Shown here piece by piece: positions 24,101 through 30,581 of a stretch of 30,581 nt of DNA (its first letter is position 1; every line of letters begins with the position of its first letter). Origin of the DNA: Saccoglossus kowalevskii (Eukaryota > Hemichordata > Enteropneusta > Harrimaniidae). The stretch covers positions 208,537 to 239,117 of the forward strand of contig NW_003106602.1 in assembly GCF_000003605.2 (NCBI RefSeq), given 5' to 3'. The notes under the pieces were generated by a model. It made no database searches, was not told where the DNA came from, and saw only the letters and a list, made by a program, of their open reading frames with translations. The translations under genes were made by a program, and so were the position numbers.

Positions 24101-27100
24101 TGTTGTTATCGTCGTTGTCGTTGTTATCAATCATGTTCTTTTCACATATCTTGCATGTTTATTAATAATTCTAAAACTATGGCTCCATTATCTATTCATG
24201 TGCATGCTATTGTTAGAATATGCTGTACTCTGAACTGTGGGTGATACAGGAACTATCTACACTGATTTCAAATGTCTAGTTACACTCCAAGAATTCAGCC
24301 ATTGTGTGCAAATTTTGTACAGCAGAAGGGAAGGTATGGACTTTGAAAGAATTCTGTCCATGTTATTGTTGTTAGAGTTGTTAACATTGCGTTTGGTTGC
24401 AATAACTGAAATTTTCTTACTAATCAGTCAGTATATAAAATCATAAAAGTTTAATTTTGAATACCTTGAATGTATATTTCTGAGATATTGCTGAATAATG
24501 TGGCTTTAAATTCTCTTTGGTTTAACCTGAGAATAATTGTATTGACAGTTTAAGTTAGTATGAAGAGAAGTAAATTATTTCTATTTAGCAAATGAGCACT
24601 GCTATGTTTTCCATAATGTTTGGAGGGGCTTACATGAAATGTATATTTGATTGTTTATTGTGTCTAATCAGATGCATGTGAACTACAGCTTATTTGTACA
24701 GTCAGTGAATGCTGGTAGAACAGTAATGTTAACAATGGACTATCCATTGATTGGTATATTTACATAACAGTGAATACTAACACATCACTGACAACATGCA
24801 CAAGGTTTCCCCAAATTTGCACCCTTACAAAATGATTAACAGCATGATTAATATGTTGTGCAGTAACATTGGTCAATAAATTGTAACATTTATAAGTATT
24901 TATTGTAATATGTATTAGAAAAAACATTGTGTTTACTCAACTTCAAAAAATGAGTGTAACTATCTCATTAGGACCCCCATCAAATCTACTTTGTTAGTGC
25001 CACATGTTTCAAATTTATCCTGGTGATTCATACAACACATAGGGTACTTCTTTACAATATGCATGAAGCAATACTTGTCCATGACAATTCAATTTGTGAT
25101 TCAATCAAAGACAACACACTTGCAGCAATTATGCTTTTTGCATAACAATTACCCTATAATGGGTACTTTACGTATTCGCCGATCAATGTACCCCTGAACC
25201 TGTTTAAGTTTAAAGGAGCGAGTAGTATATCGTCGGGGTGGTTATAATGATAGCTGTGTCATTAACAATGACTTGTTGTCTTTAAAATGAAGTTTCTCTT
25301 TGATATATGATAATATTAATTATTGTGATTATTGAATGCTAATCTTATTTTCTCACAGGGACAAGGATGATAACTGTGTGGAGTGTTCAGTGTGCAAGAA
25401 GACTTTCAAAAGTGTACCTGCCTTAAATGGGCATATGCGACTACATGGTGGCTACGAGAGGAACAAACCAGCAGATGGAAAGCCAAAAGAGCAAGATAGC
25501 CAAACACAAGACAGACAAGAACACAAGGAACAAATGGTAAGGCATCAACAACATTTGCAACAACAACAACAACAACAACAGCAGCAGCAACGACAACAAC
25601 AGCAGCAGCAACAGCAACAACCACAACAACAACATCAGCAGCAGCAGCAGCAGCAACAACAACAACAACAGCAACATCACCAACAGCTGCCACCACAGCA
25701 GTCTCATCTTGTAATCAAGGATGAGCAGTCAGGACATCAGCAACCGCAGCAACCACAGCAGCATTTTGAAACCCAGAATCAGCATGATTTAAAGCAGGAA
25801 GAGATAGAATACAAACAACAGATTGAACAGCAAAGACAACGATTAGAACAACAAAATCAACAACTACAGCTTGAGCAACAAAGGCAACAACAGCTGCAGT
25901 TGGAAGGACAGAGACAACAACAACTACACCTTGAACGACACAGGCAGCAGCAAACCCAACAAGCTCAGCAACAAGCTCAATTGGAAGAGCAGAGACAACA
26001 GCGTCAACTTCAACTTGAAGGTCACAGACTGCAACAGCAGCTTCAAATTGAAGGCCAGCGACAACAGCAGCAAATTCAACTTGAAGGCCATAGACAGCAG
26101 CAACAGCTTCAACTTGAAAGGCAACATCAAGTGCATAAAAAAACTGATCAGCTTGTAGAAGAACATGGAAAACAACACATAGAAATGGAGCAACATCAGC
26201 AGCTACACTTGGGAGCACTGCAACAACAACAGCGACAACAACAAATTGAAGAAAGGCAACAACTGCAAGTAGACAAGGCACAGCAATTACAAATTGAAGA
26301 ACAGAGACAGCAACTACAGTTGTTAGGGCAGCAGCAGCAACAACAACAGCAGCTACAACTGCAAATTGAACAAAGAAATCAACAACAACAACAACAACAA
26401 CAGCAGCAGCAACAACAACAACAGAGAAAACAACAGCAATTAGAGCAACAGAGACAACAGGTTGATCGTCAAAGACAACTGCAATTAGAACAACGAAGAC
26501 AAGAAATAGAATCCCAACTACAACAGCCTCTTCAAGAGTCGCAGTTTCCATTGTCAATGGATATGACTCCACCTCAGTTTCCCTCATCAACTCTGCCATT
26601 CAGCTTTGGTTTACAGGATTCCCACCAATTCCCCTCAAATATTAGTAACATGCCTATTAGCACAACTACGTCGGAAGCTATCCGACGATTTATCAAAACT
26701 GAAGTGCAAAAACCTGCGGAAAACATTCCAAACAATAACAATAATCCATTTTTATCCCAAAAAGAGTGTCTTTCATTAAATGGTGAGCCTCCGGTATTAA
26801 AGAGGGAAGTGAGCGAAGAAAACCCTATCAACCTGGCTGCTGCAATAAAAGATCAGTCAAAGAAATGTCAGGAAGACGAGAGCATAAATAAATCTAATAC
26901 ATCACAAAGTTCATCATCCCAAAAAGATGTGTTCCGCAATCCCGCTCATTTGCCGGCGAGTCCCGCCAAGAAGCGTCATCGTCCAGATCCAATTATCATC
27001 CCCTCTTATGTCAATACAGGAATGGCTGGAAGTCCACATATCTATCAGAGTCAAATGAGATCACCCAGGGACTTTGGTAAAACGATAAAAGGCATGACGC

Positions 27101-30026
27101 CTCCTCCGTATACTCCACCACCAATGCTGAGTCCAATTCGCAGTGGGTCTGGTCTCTACTTCAATCTTAACTCCAGCGGTAGCTTTGTTAGTCTCTTAAC
27201 ACCCAGGTCTGCTGCAGTCATACCTCCACTGACGCCGAAGACACCAAGTATGTTACAGTTACACAGGCAAAGTAAGCAATATTTCTGATAATATATCAAT
27301 CAATCTTGTCACAGAATGCATTTGCTTTTTGGTTTTGGTATTTCATTTTGTAGCAATTATTTACAATGATTCTGTTGCGTTTGTAGGTTCAACAGGTGTT
27401 GCGGAGGAATCTGAAATGGTGTATGTGGAACCGTAAGTTTTTTTTTTCCCTTCTAATTAGCATACTGTAGAATACTTTATTTTCGCTTGGAATTTATTTT
27501 CGCTATTTTTGCTGAAGGGATGATTCCGTGAAAATAAAATCCAGCAAATATACTTTTTTTCCTATATTTCACATTAAACTCATAAAAAATCAGTGAAAAT
27601 AAATTCCATAAAAAACGTCCAAAAAGCCTTTTCAGCGAAAATTAATTTTTTTCTTAAATTGAGATCATGTGTCATGCAGTAGTGAACATTTTTTGAAAAG
27701 GTATAAAATAAAATTTCAAATCAGTATCCCATAACCTTTATTTTCAAACTCCTAATTGATATGGGTGCATGGTGATAATGAGTGTTCATCTCAATTTCAA
27801 TTTCAATAGTAAAATAAATGTTGGTGAAGAATATCAAGCTCAGATCCCGGCTTTATGTGGTAAGTAGATTTTTATACTAGACATTGAATTGTTACTTGGT
27901 TGCTAAGTTAAGATTGTGTTATTGGTGGTCCCATTTTTAGCTCCCGTGTGTAGAGCACAACCAGTAGGCTAATGTGTGTCTTTGTATGGAAAAAGTGTGT
28001 CACCAATTAACCATATTCAACATGTTATTTTGTATTTTTGCAGCTGTTTGCACAAATGCATTGAAGGAATTGGTGTATTAGAGGCTTAAATAGTTGTACC
28101 GGATTCTGCTGTAAATTCGCCCAGGGCCGTTAAACAGCAGTTCGGGTTCATTAATGTGATTTTTTTGGAGAAAGATGCACGGTCTACTTTTTAATTCAGC
28201 TGGAAAAAAATGTATACAATTTTAGACTAGCTTCTGCAATAGTTTCTTTCGTTTTGGGTGGTCCAACTGCCGGTGTTGAAAATCGGCGTAGCTGAATTTT
28301 TAATGAAAATATAAGCCCCGTAAAAATATTTGATGATAATTTTTAGCTCCGCTGTCGACTTTGTCACTATGAGTGATTGTCCGTCGTCCATGTCAATGTT
28401 TTACTTTTTCGACTTCTTTTTGAAAACTACAAGCCTGAATGCTTTGACACTTTGTATAGGTACCTTGGGTAGACTTCTCTCAGATTTGTTAATTTCATGA
28501 TCATATCTTCAATTCTCTAATTTTGGTGAATATTTTTGTAATTTTTGGTAAAAAGTGATATTTTCGACTTCTTGTTAAAAACGGCAAGTCCACTTGCTTT
28601 GATATTACATATATAGGTACTACATGTGGACCTCTCTCAGATTTGTTCATTTTGTAATGATATCTTTAATTCTCTAATTTTGGTGAATATTTTTGGTAAA
28701 AAGTGATATTTTCGACTTCTTGTTAAAAACCACAAGTCCAATTGCTTTGATATTACATATATAGGTACTACATGTGGACCACTCTCAAATTTGTTTATTT
28801 CATGATGATATCTTCAATTCTCTAATTTTGATGAATATTTTTATCATTTTTGGTAAAAAGTGATATTTTTGACTTCTTGTTAATAACCACAATCATTTAT
28901 GGTGAAAAATGATATTTTTGAATTCTTGTTGAAAACAGCAAGTTGAGTCAACATCAAAGAATATTGAACTCGCTTCCCACAGGAGCACTTTCTAGCTACT
29001 CTTCTAGCATTGTGACATTATAACACTTTCTGAGAAATCTAAGGAGAAATATGAATGAATAATTCATGAAAGATAAAAACGAGTTTTACAGCAGTTAGCA
29101 AGCTAAGCATTCTCTATTGTGACTCTCTTCCTTGATGGTAATTTATAGAGAGATGTCTGTATTCATATCACCTAGGTACAAAGAATGATCTAAAAGCAGT
29201 ACCTGACAAAGAAACGTTAGTTTGGCACCCTAATGATGATGAATTATATGAAGAGGATCAAGGTATGTATGCGTTAATTTCCGCACTGGCTAATATGAAA
29301 GAATCTCAGTTTATCATCATTTAATTAACATTCTATACTACGTATAATCAGTATTGTGTATGTGAAGTGAGTTAATTTCATGAAAGTTAAATTTTCAGAA
29401 ATTTTTTTGCAGCAATGACAATTTCACTAAAGGTGCTAAAAATGCACAGGTCTCCTAACTTTCACTTTCCATAAAATGAATTTCTAACATCGAAAATCAA
29501 ATGGTTTTAATACAGTATTCCAGTTTATTGGTGGTTGCTGTGTTGCTCATAAGGAGATGTGTTTTTCGCTTTATTTACTTAGTTGACAGTTTTCTGGACT
29601 TTGCATGTTCTGCTGCTGTACCTGGTGGAGCGTCAAACTCTGAATATGCTGTACACTGTTTGCACAGGGCAAAAGGCGATATGGCGGTGAGTCTCAACGT
29701 TGGGTACTTCACCATTACTTGTTAATTAAAAATAGTCATATTTATCATTCACTACAATATATCAAAAACACTCAAAAGACTGCTTGATTCACAGATTGCT
29801 GGGTGATAATGTTTTTTACATTTTTACAGTCAGTATTAATACAACACAGATTTTTTTCACTAATTATTATATGCCATGCTGCTTTTTGTTACTATTTCAG
29901 TAATCACAAATTTTCATAATGTCTTACATGAATCTATTTACCCCTAATAGCTGGCGTTGAGTATGGTAATGACCAAGACTCCTGTGTTGACAGAATTGGA
30001 TCCAATGAAAGATTACCATTACACAT
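10888..30026 (+). CDS. TRERF1: TRERF1/ZNF541-like zinc-finger, ELM2 co-regulator (partial at 3')
   Basis: Nuclear chromatin regulator; vertebrate TRERF1, ZNF541 and MIDEAS scaffold the MiDAC HDAC1/2-DNTTIP1 deacetylase complex through ELM2-SANT. Coding exons: 10888-12127, 15677-15938, 16269-16817, 25359-27271, 27387-27432, 27810-27859, 29176-29262, 29583-29686, 29951-30026. All splice phases agree, giving about 1,442 residues before the window ends. Domains: C2H2 fingers at about 460-480, 488-508, 516-539 and 693-713; Gln-rich block 747-1077; KKRHRPDPIIIP at 1221; TPPPYTPPPMLSP at 1264; ELM2 from about 1338. The SANT domain is expected downstream. The start is the ATG at 10888, with an in-frame TGA upstream at 10837. 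Three clustered fingers plus one distant finger fit a pre-duplication relative of TRERF1 and ZNF541; which paralogue name suits best cannot be decided here. Confidence 0.88.
12128..15676 (+). other. Intron A-B of the zinc-finger gene
   Basis: 3.5 kb of AT-rich intron. Short open frames near 14330-14801 have no recognisable motif. There are poly-T and poly-G runs near 12697-12711 and a CA-rich stretch near 15579-15601. No element with clear ends was identified. Confidence 0.7.
15677..15938 (+). CDS. TRERF1: Zinc-finger gene exon B (fingers 1 and most of 2)
   Basis: The acceptor is CAATTTCAG and the donor is GTAAGT at 15939. A Ser/Pro/Lys-rich linker with a KKGRPRSG AT-hook-like motif precedes finger 1 (C460, C463, H476, H480). 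Finger 2 begins CQLCGKGFKRQDHL and is cut by the intron inside Leu501. The linker between the fingers, SDERKHV, takes the place of TGEKP. Confidence 0.92.
15939..16268 (+). other. Intron B-C
   Basis: A 330-base intron interrupting finger 2. No feature is seen within it. Confidence 0.8.
16269..16817 (+). CDS. TRERF1: Zinc-finger gene exon C (end of finger 2, finger 3)
   Basis: The acceptor is CATTTGCAG and the donor is GTAAGA at 16818. It completes finger 2 (H504, H508) and encodes finger 3, C516-X4-C521-X12-H534-X4-H539. The wider C-X4-C spacing with a PGCEKSY core resembles the GLI/ZIC class of finger. The rest is a low-complexity Gly/Pro/His-rich linker. Confidence 0.92.
18059..18258. repeat. 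Short inverted-repeat element with TATAAACCCC ends
   Basis: TATAAACCCC at 18059-18068 is matched by its exact complement GGGGTTTATA at 18249-18258. Related words, GGGAGGCTTATAAACGG (18104-18120) and GGGGAGCTTATATT (18229-18242), lie inside. This looks like a 200-bp MITE. Confidence 0.5.
18510..19842. mobile_element. Tigger/pogo-like DNA transposon, non-autonomous or decayed
   Basis: The left end CAGTGGCTCCTCGCTAAATC (18510-18529) and the right end, read in complement as CAGCGACCCCTTGCTAAGTC from 19842, are inverted copies matching at 15 of 20 positions. Both are flanked by TA (18508-18509 and 19843-19844), the Tc1/mariner/pogo target duplication. The end sequence strongly resembles Tigger termini, which begin CAGTGGTCCCTCGCTA. 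The 1,333-bp interior has no recognisable DDE transposase; the longest open frame (18908-19225) lacks any catalytic motif. Confidence 0.65.
19863..19881. repeat. Palindrome of nuclear-receptor half-sites
   Basis: TTTGACCT-GTT-AGGTCAAA is an 8-bp perfect inverted repeat carrying AGGTCA half-sites in everted orientation with a 3-base spacer. It could bind a nuclear receptor dimer or be a chance hairpin. Confidence 0.3.
19990..21498 (+). repeat. Snap-back repeat family 1, full copy
   Basis: The 5' end folds into a long hairpin: AGTCCCCGTT-CGGAC / GTCCG-AA-AACGGGGACT (19990-20024). A GTCC/CGTC microsatellite follows (20063-20144). The body has about eight tandem units marked by GGCCGACTGGCAGCCATCTTG; the first four start about 140 bp apart, and later ones are irregular. 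A second copy of the leader (CATTCTTTGCATGTGCCTAG) sits at about 20833. The 3' end repeats AACGGGGACT (21464-21473), then a small hairpin GTCATT-TTC-AATGAC, then TTGTTTTG. No protein-coding capacity was found. Confidence 0.65.
20063..20144 (+). repeat. CGTC tetranucleotide microsatellite
   Basis: Nearly uninterrupted CGTC/CATC units inside the leader of the family-1 element. It produces low-complexity open frames on both strands that are not genes. Confidence 0.9.
22001..22287 (+). repeat. Snap-back repeat family 2, short copy
   Basis: The 5' hairpin is AGCTCCGCTG (22003-22012) with CCAGTGGAGCT (22027-22037). The 3' end carries ACAGCGGAGCT at 22253-22263, followed by CGAC..GTTG and CTTGTC. 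It lacks the tandem body of the longer copies, so the termini alone define it. Confidence 0.5.
22410..22570 (+). repeat. Snap-back repeat family 2, 5'-truncated copy
   Basis: It shares the last body unit and the 3' end with the full copy at 22997-23692, including GCATTGCTAACAGCGGAGCT and the small hairpin CAGCTGACAGGCTG. The left boundary is approximate. Confidence 0.5.
22997..23692 (+). repeat. Snap-back repeat family 2, full copy
   Basis: The 5' hairpin is AGCTCCACTG (23001-23010) with CGAGCGGAGCT (23021-23031), then a CCGTCG-containing leader. The body has about four units of roughly 130-165 bp, each opening near (A/G)(A/C/T)TTCTTGTTGAAAAC and containing TTCTCTAATTTT. The 3' end is ACAGCGGAGCT (23656-23666), the small hairpin CAGCC-GACA-GGCTG, then CTTGTTTT. 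It is non-coding and similar in style to repeats seen in other marine invertebrate genomes. Confidence 0.6.
23740..23902. repeat. Second TTAA-bounded inverted-repeat element
   Basis: The left end is TTAA-AGGGGCACC (23740-23752). The right end, in complement, is TTAA-AGGGGAACC, running leftward from 23902. The interior is about 155 bp and non-coding. It shares the TTAA-AGGG layout with the element at 4577-4694, which suggests the same mobilising transposase. Confidence 0.45.
23915..24085. repeat. TACTGTAAAA-type MITE-like repeat
   Basis: It begins TACTGTAAAACCATTTAATTTC and closes near a loosely complementary GAAACTGAAAACCAGTGAATAATG. The TACTGTARAA start recurs at 27463. Ends are imperfect and boundaries approximate. 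Confidence 0.3.
24990..25280 (+). repeat. Decayed copy of snap-back family 1
   Basis: Body words of family 1 are recognisable in degraded form (TTGTCCATGACAATTCAATTTGTGATTCAATCAAAG..). The 3' hairpin survives as GTCATT-AAC-AATGAC-TTGTTGTC (25258-25280). It ends about 80 bases before the acceptor of exon D, so an old insertion lies very close to a splice site. Confidence 0.45.
25359..27271 (+). CDS. TRERF1: Zinc-finger gene exon D (finger 4, Gln-rich block, family motifs)
   Basis: The acceptor is TTCTCACAG and the donor is GTAAGC at 27272. Finger 4 is C693-X2-C696-X12-H709-X3-H713, with the family signature ALNGHMRLHGG. Residues 747-1077 are mostly Gln with Arg, Leu and Glu, coded by mixed CAA and CAG. 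Four consensus SUMO sites (psi-K-x-E) occur: K804, K829, K1130 and K1165. Near the end are KKRHRPDPIIIP (1221-1232) and TPPPYTPPPMLSP (1264-1276), both recognised from TRERF1-family proteins. Reading past the donor meets a stop at 27286, so splicing is required. Confidence 0.93.
25546..26538 (+). repeat. CAA/CAG-rich low-complexity tract in coding sequence
   Basis: About 1 kb of interleaved CAA and CAG codons, producing shadow open frames (poly-Val/Ala and poly-Leu) on the opposite strand. It contains the 33-bp tandem array at 25987-26118. Confidence 0.9.
25987..26118 (+). repeat. 33-bp tandem repeat coding an 11-residue unit
   Basis: Four consecutive 33-bp units (starting 25987, 26020, 26053 and 26086) encode variants of GHRQQQQLQLE. 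An 11-residue period with Leu/Ile at fixed places is compatible with a hendecad coiled coil. Confidence 0.75.
27387..27432 (+). CDS. TRERF1: Zinc-finger gene exon E
   Basis: The acceptor is GTTTGTAG and the donor is GTAAGT at 27433. It encodes STGVAEESEMVYVEP, the approach to ELM2; 46 nt, with phases agreeing on both sides. Confidence 0.85.
27433..27809 (+). other. Intron E-F
   Basis: A 377-base intron. From 27463 it carries a TACTGTAGAA-type repeat with recurring TTATTTTCGC and GAAAATAAA words in opposite orientations, probably another MITE relic. Confidence 0.5.
27810..27859 (+). CDS. TRERF1: Zinc-finger gene exon F (start of ELM2)
   Basis: The acceptor is TTTCAATAG and the donor is GTAAGT at 27860. 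It encodes KINVGEEYQAQIPALC, the diagnostic opening of the ELM2 domain. Confidence 0.93.
27860..29175 (+). other. Intron F-G
   Basis: A 1.3-kb intron containing a 3'-truncated family-2 repeat (28341-28945). The remainder shows no coding or structured signal. Confidence 0.75.
28341..28945 (+). repeat. Snap-back repeat family 2, 3'-truncated copy
   Basis: It starts TTTTAGCTCCGCTG (28341-28354) and continues into the same leader (GAGTGATTGTCCGTCG) and tandem body as the copy at 22997. The second arm of the 5' hairpin (CGAGCGGAGCT) is deleted here, and the 3' terminal module is missing after the last unit. Confidence 0.55.
29176..29262 (+). CDS. TRERF1: Zinc-finger gene exon G (ELM2)
   Basis: The acceptor is ATCACCTAG and the donor is GTATGT at 29263. 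It encodes TKNDLKAVPDKETLVWHPND followed by DELYEEDQ, with the ELM2-type LVW-P motif. Confidence 0.92.
29263..29582 (+). other. Intron G-H
   Basis: A 320-base intron with no feature seen. Confidence 0.75.
29583..29686 (+). CDS. TRERF1: Zinc-finger gene exon H (ELM2 core)
   Basis: The acceptor is TTTACTTAG and the donor is GTGAGT at 29687. It encodes the ELM2 helices VDSFLDFACSAAVPGG and SEYAVHCLHRAKGDMA, the region that in related proteins contacts HDAC1/2. Confidence 0.93.
29951..30026 (+). CDS. TRERF1: Zinc-finger gene exon I (end of ELM2)
   Basis: The acceptor is CCCCTAATAG and the donor is GTAAGT at 30027. It encodes LALSMVMTKTPVLTELDPMK and DYHYT, the linker that leads into SANT in this family. 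The protein continues beyond the window. Confidence 0.9.
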
Positions 30027-30395
30027 GTAAGTTTATTAGCGATGACACATCAACATTGTTGAATGCAGTGGTTGCTGAAAAGTTGTATTCCTACTTTGTT
30101 TTATTTATATGCAGATAACATCCCACTGATTATTGTGATCACCGTGAGAAAATGATAAAATTATTTCTTTTGGAAACAAATCCTGAAATATGGCACTGAA
30201 GCTAGCCTGCACTGAAGGGTCAAGGTTGTCTAATCATCAAATCAAACTTAAATTTCATTGTTGTAATTACTCAAAACTACTTTATTTTAGGAGGGACTTC
30301 TAAATTCAATTTCAGGATTCTTTTGAATTTTGAAGATTTCTCATGAACTGAACAAAATTAAATCACTTTTTAAATTTATTAATAAATAAATTTTT
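30027..30395 (+). other. Start of the intron after exon I
   Basis: Plain AT-rich intron sequence with no recognised feature before the minisatellite begins. Confidence 0.7.
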
Positions 30396-30581
30396 TCTAT
30401 GAATCTCACAAAGTGGGAATGCTCACAGAGGTCAGTGAGAGATTTTCTATGGATCTCACAAAGTGGGAATGCTCACAGGGGTCAGTGAGTGATTTTCTAT
30501 GGATCTCACAAAGTGGGAATGCTCACAGAGGTCAGTGAGAGATTTTCTATGGATCTCACAAAGTGGGAATGCTCACAGGGG
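30396..30581. repeat. 50-bp minisatellite, running off the window
   Basis: Units start at 30396, 30446, 30496 and 30546 with almost no divergence. Two variants alternate: CAGAGGTCAGTGAGAGA and CAGGGGTCAGTGAGTGA. The true repeat is therefore a 100-bp dimer. The array is cut by the window edge, so its full length is unknown. Confidence 0.9.

Larger units (their letters stand above)
16818..25358 (+). other. 8.5-kb intron C-D, repeat-rich
   Basis: No convincing coding exon was found. Most of the intron between 18050 and 25290 is repeats, listed individually; 16818-18050 and 24090-24980 look like plain AT-rich intron. The repeat insertions explain the size of this intron. Confidence 0.7.

Noticed and set aside
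25871-26158. Plus-strand Asn/Ser-rich open frame overlapping exon D
   Set aside because: It is an alternative frame of the CAA/CAG tract; the main frame carries the zinc finger and family motifs.
25406-26599. Long minus-strand open frames rich in Val/Ala/Leu
   Set aside because: They are antisense shadows of the CAA/CAG codon tract in exon D; no start context, splice support or domain.

Overview
The window is animal nuclear DNA. It is AT-rich and has two intron-split genes on the + strand with ordinary GT-AG splice sites, very long introns, microsatellites and many short non-autonomous repeats. Protein content and repeat style suggest a marine invertebrate bilaterian (deuterostome or lophotrochozoan); the species cannot be fixed from sequence alone. 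Nothing here is bacterial or viral.

Layout. Bases 1-414 are upstream sequence holding an RFX X-box-like site. Bases 415-4069 hold a complete eight-exon gene for axonemal dynein light chain 1 (DNAL1, 195 aa, leucine-rich repeats); every splice phase joins without a break. Bases 4070 to about 9300 are intergenic, with small inverted-repeat elements and two further X-boxes, one a perfect palindrome. About 9360-10340 is CpG-richer, holds a CRE octamer and a possible untranslated first exon, and is probably the promoter region of the next gene. From 10888 to past the window end runs a large gene for a TRERF1/ZNF541-type zinc-finger co-regulator. Nine coding exons in the window encode about 1,442 residues: a Ser/Gln/Asp-rich N-terminus, three clustered C2H2 fingers, a fourth C2H2 finger, a roughly 330-residue Gln-rich block, conserved family motifs, and most of an ELM2 domain. 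The SANT domain expected after ELM2 should lie downstream. In vertebrates this family acts with HDAC1/2 and DNTTIP1 in the MiDAC deacetylase complex.

The 8.5-kb intron 16818-25358 is a repeat nest. It holds a 1.33-kb Tigger/pogo-like element with TA flanks, a TTAA-flanked mini-element, and two families of unusual repeats (19990-21498 and 22001-23692, with relics at about 24990-25280 and 28341-28945). These two families are unrelated in primary sequence but share one plan: a GC-rich snap-back hairpin at the 5' end, a body of roughly 140-160-bp tandem units, and a 3' end that repeats one arm of the 5' hairpin, followed by a small hairpin and TTGTTTT. This shared architecture is the most interesting non-genic signal. 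A 50-bp minisatellite with an alternating two-unit (100-bp) structure runs off the right edge.

The two genes have no evident functional link: one builds cilia, the other is a chromatin regulator. The exon models were read by eye from homology, reading frame and splice signals; untranslated regions and transcription starts are uncertain.
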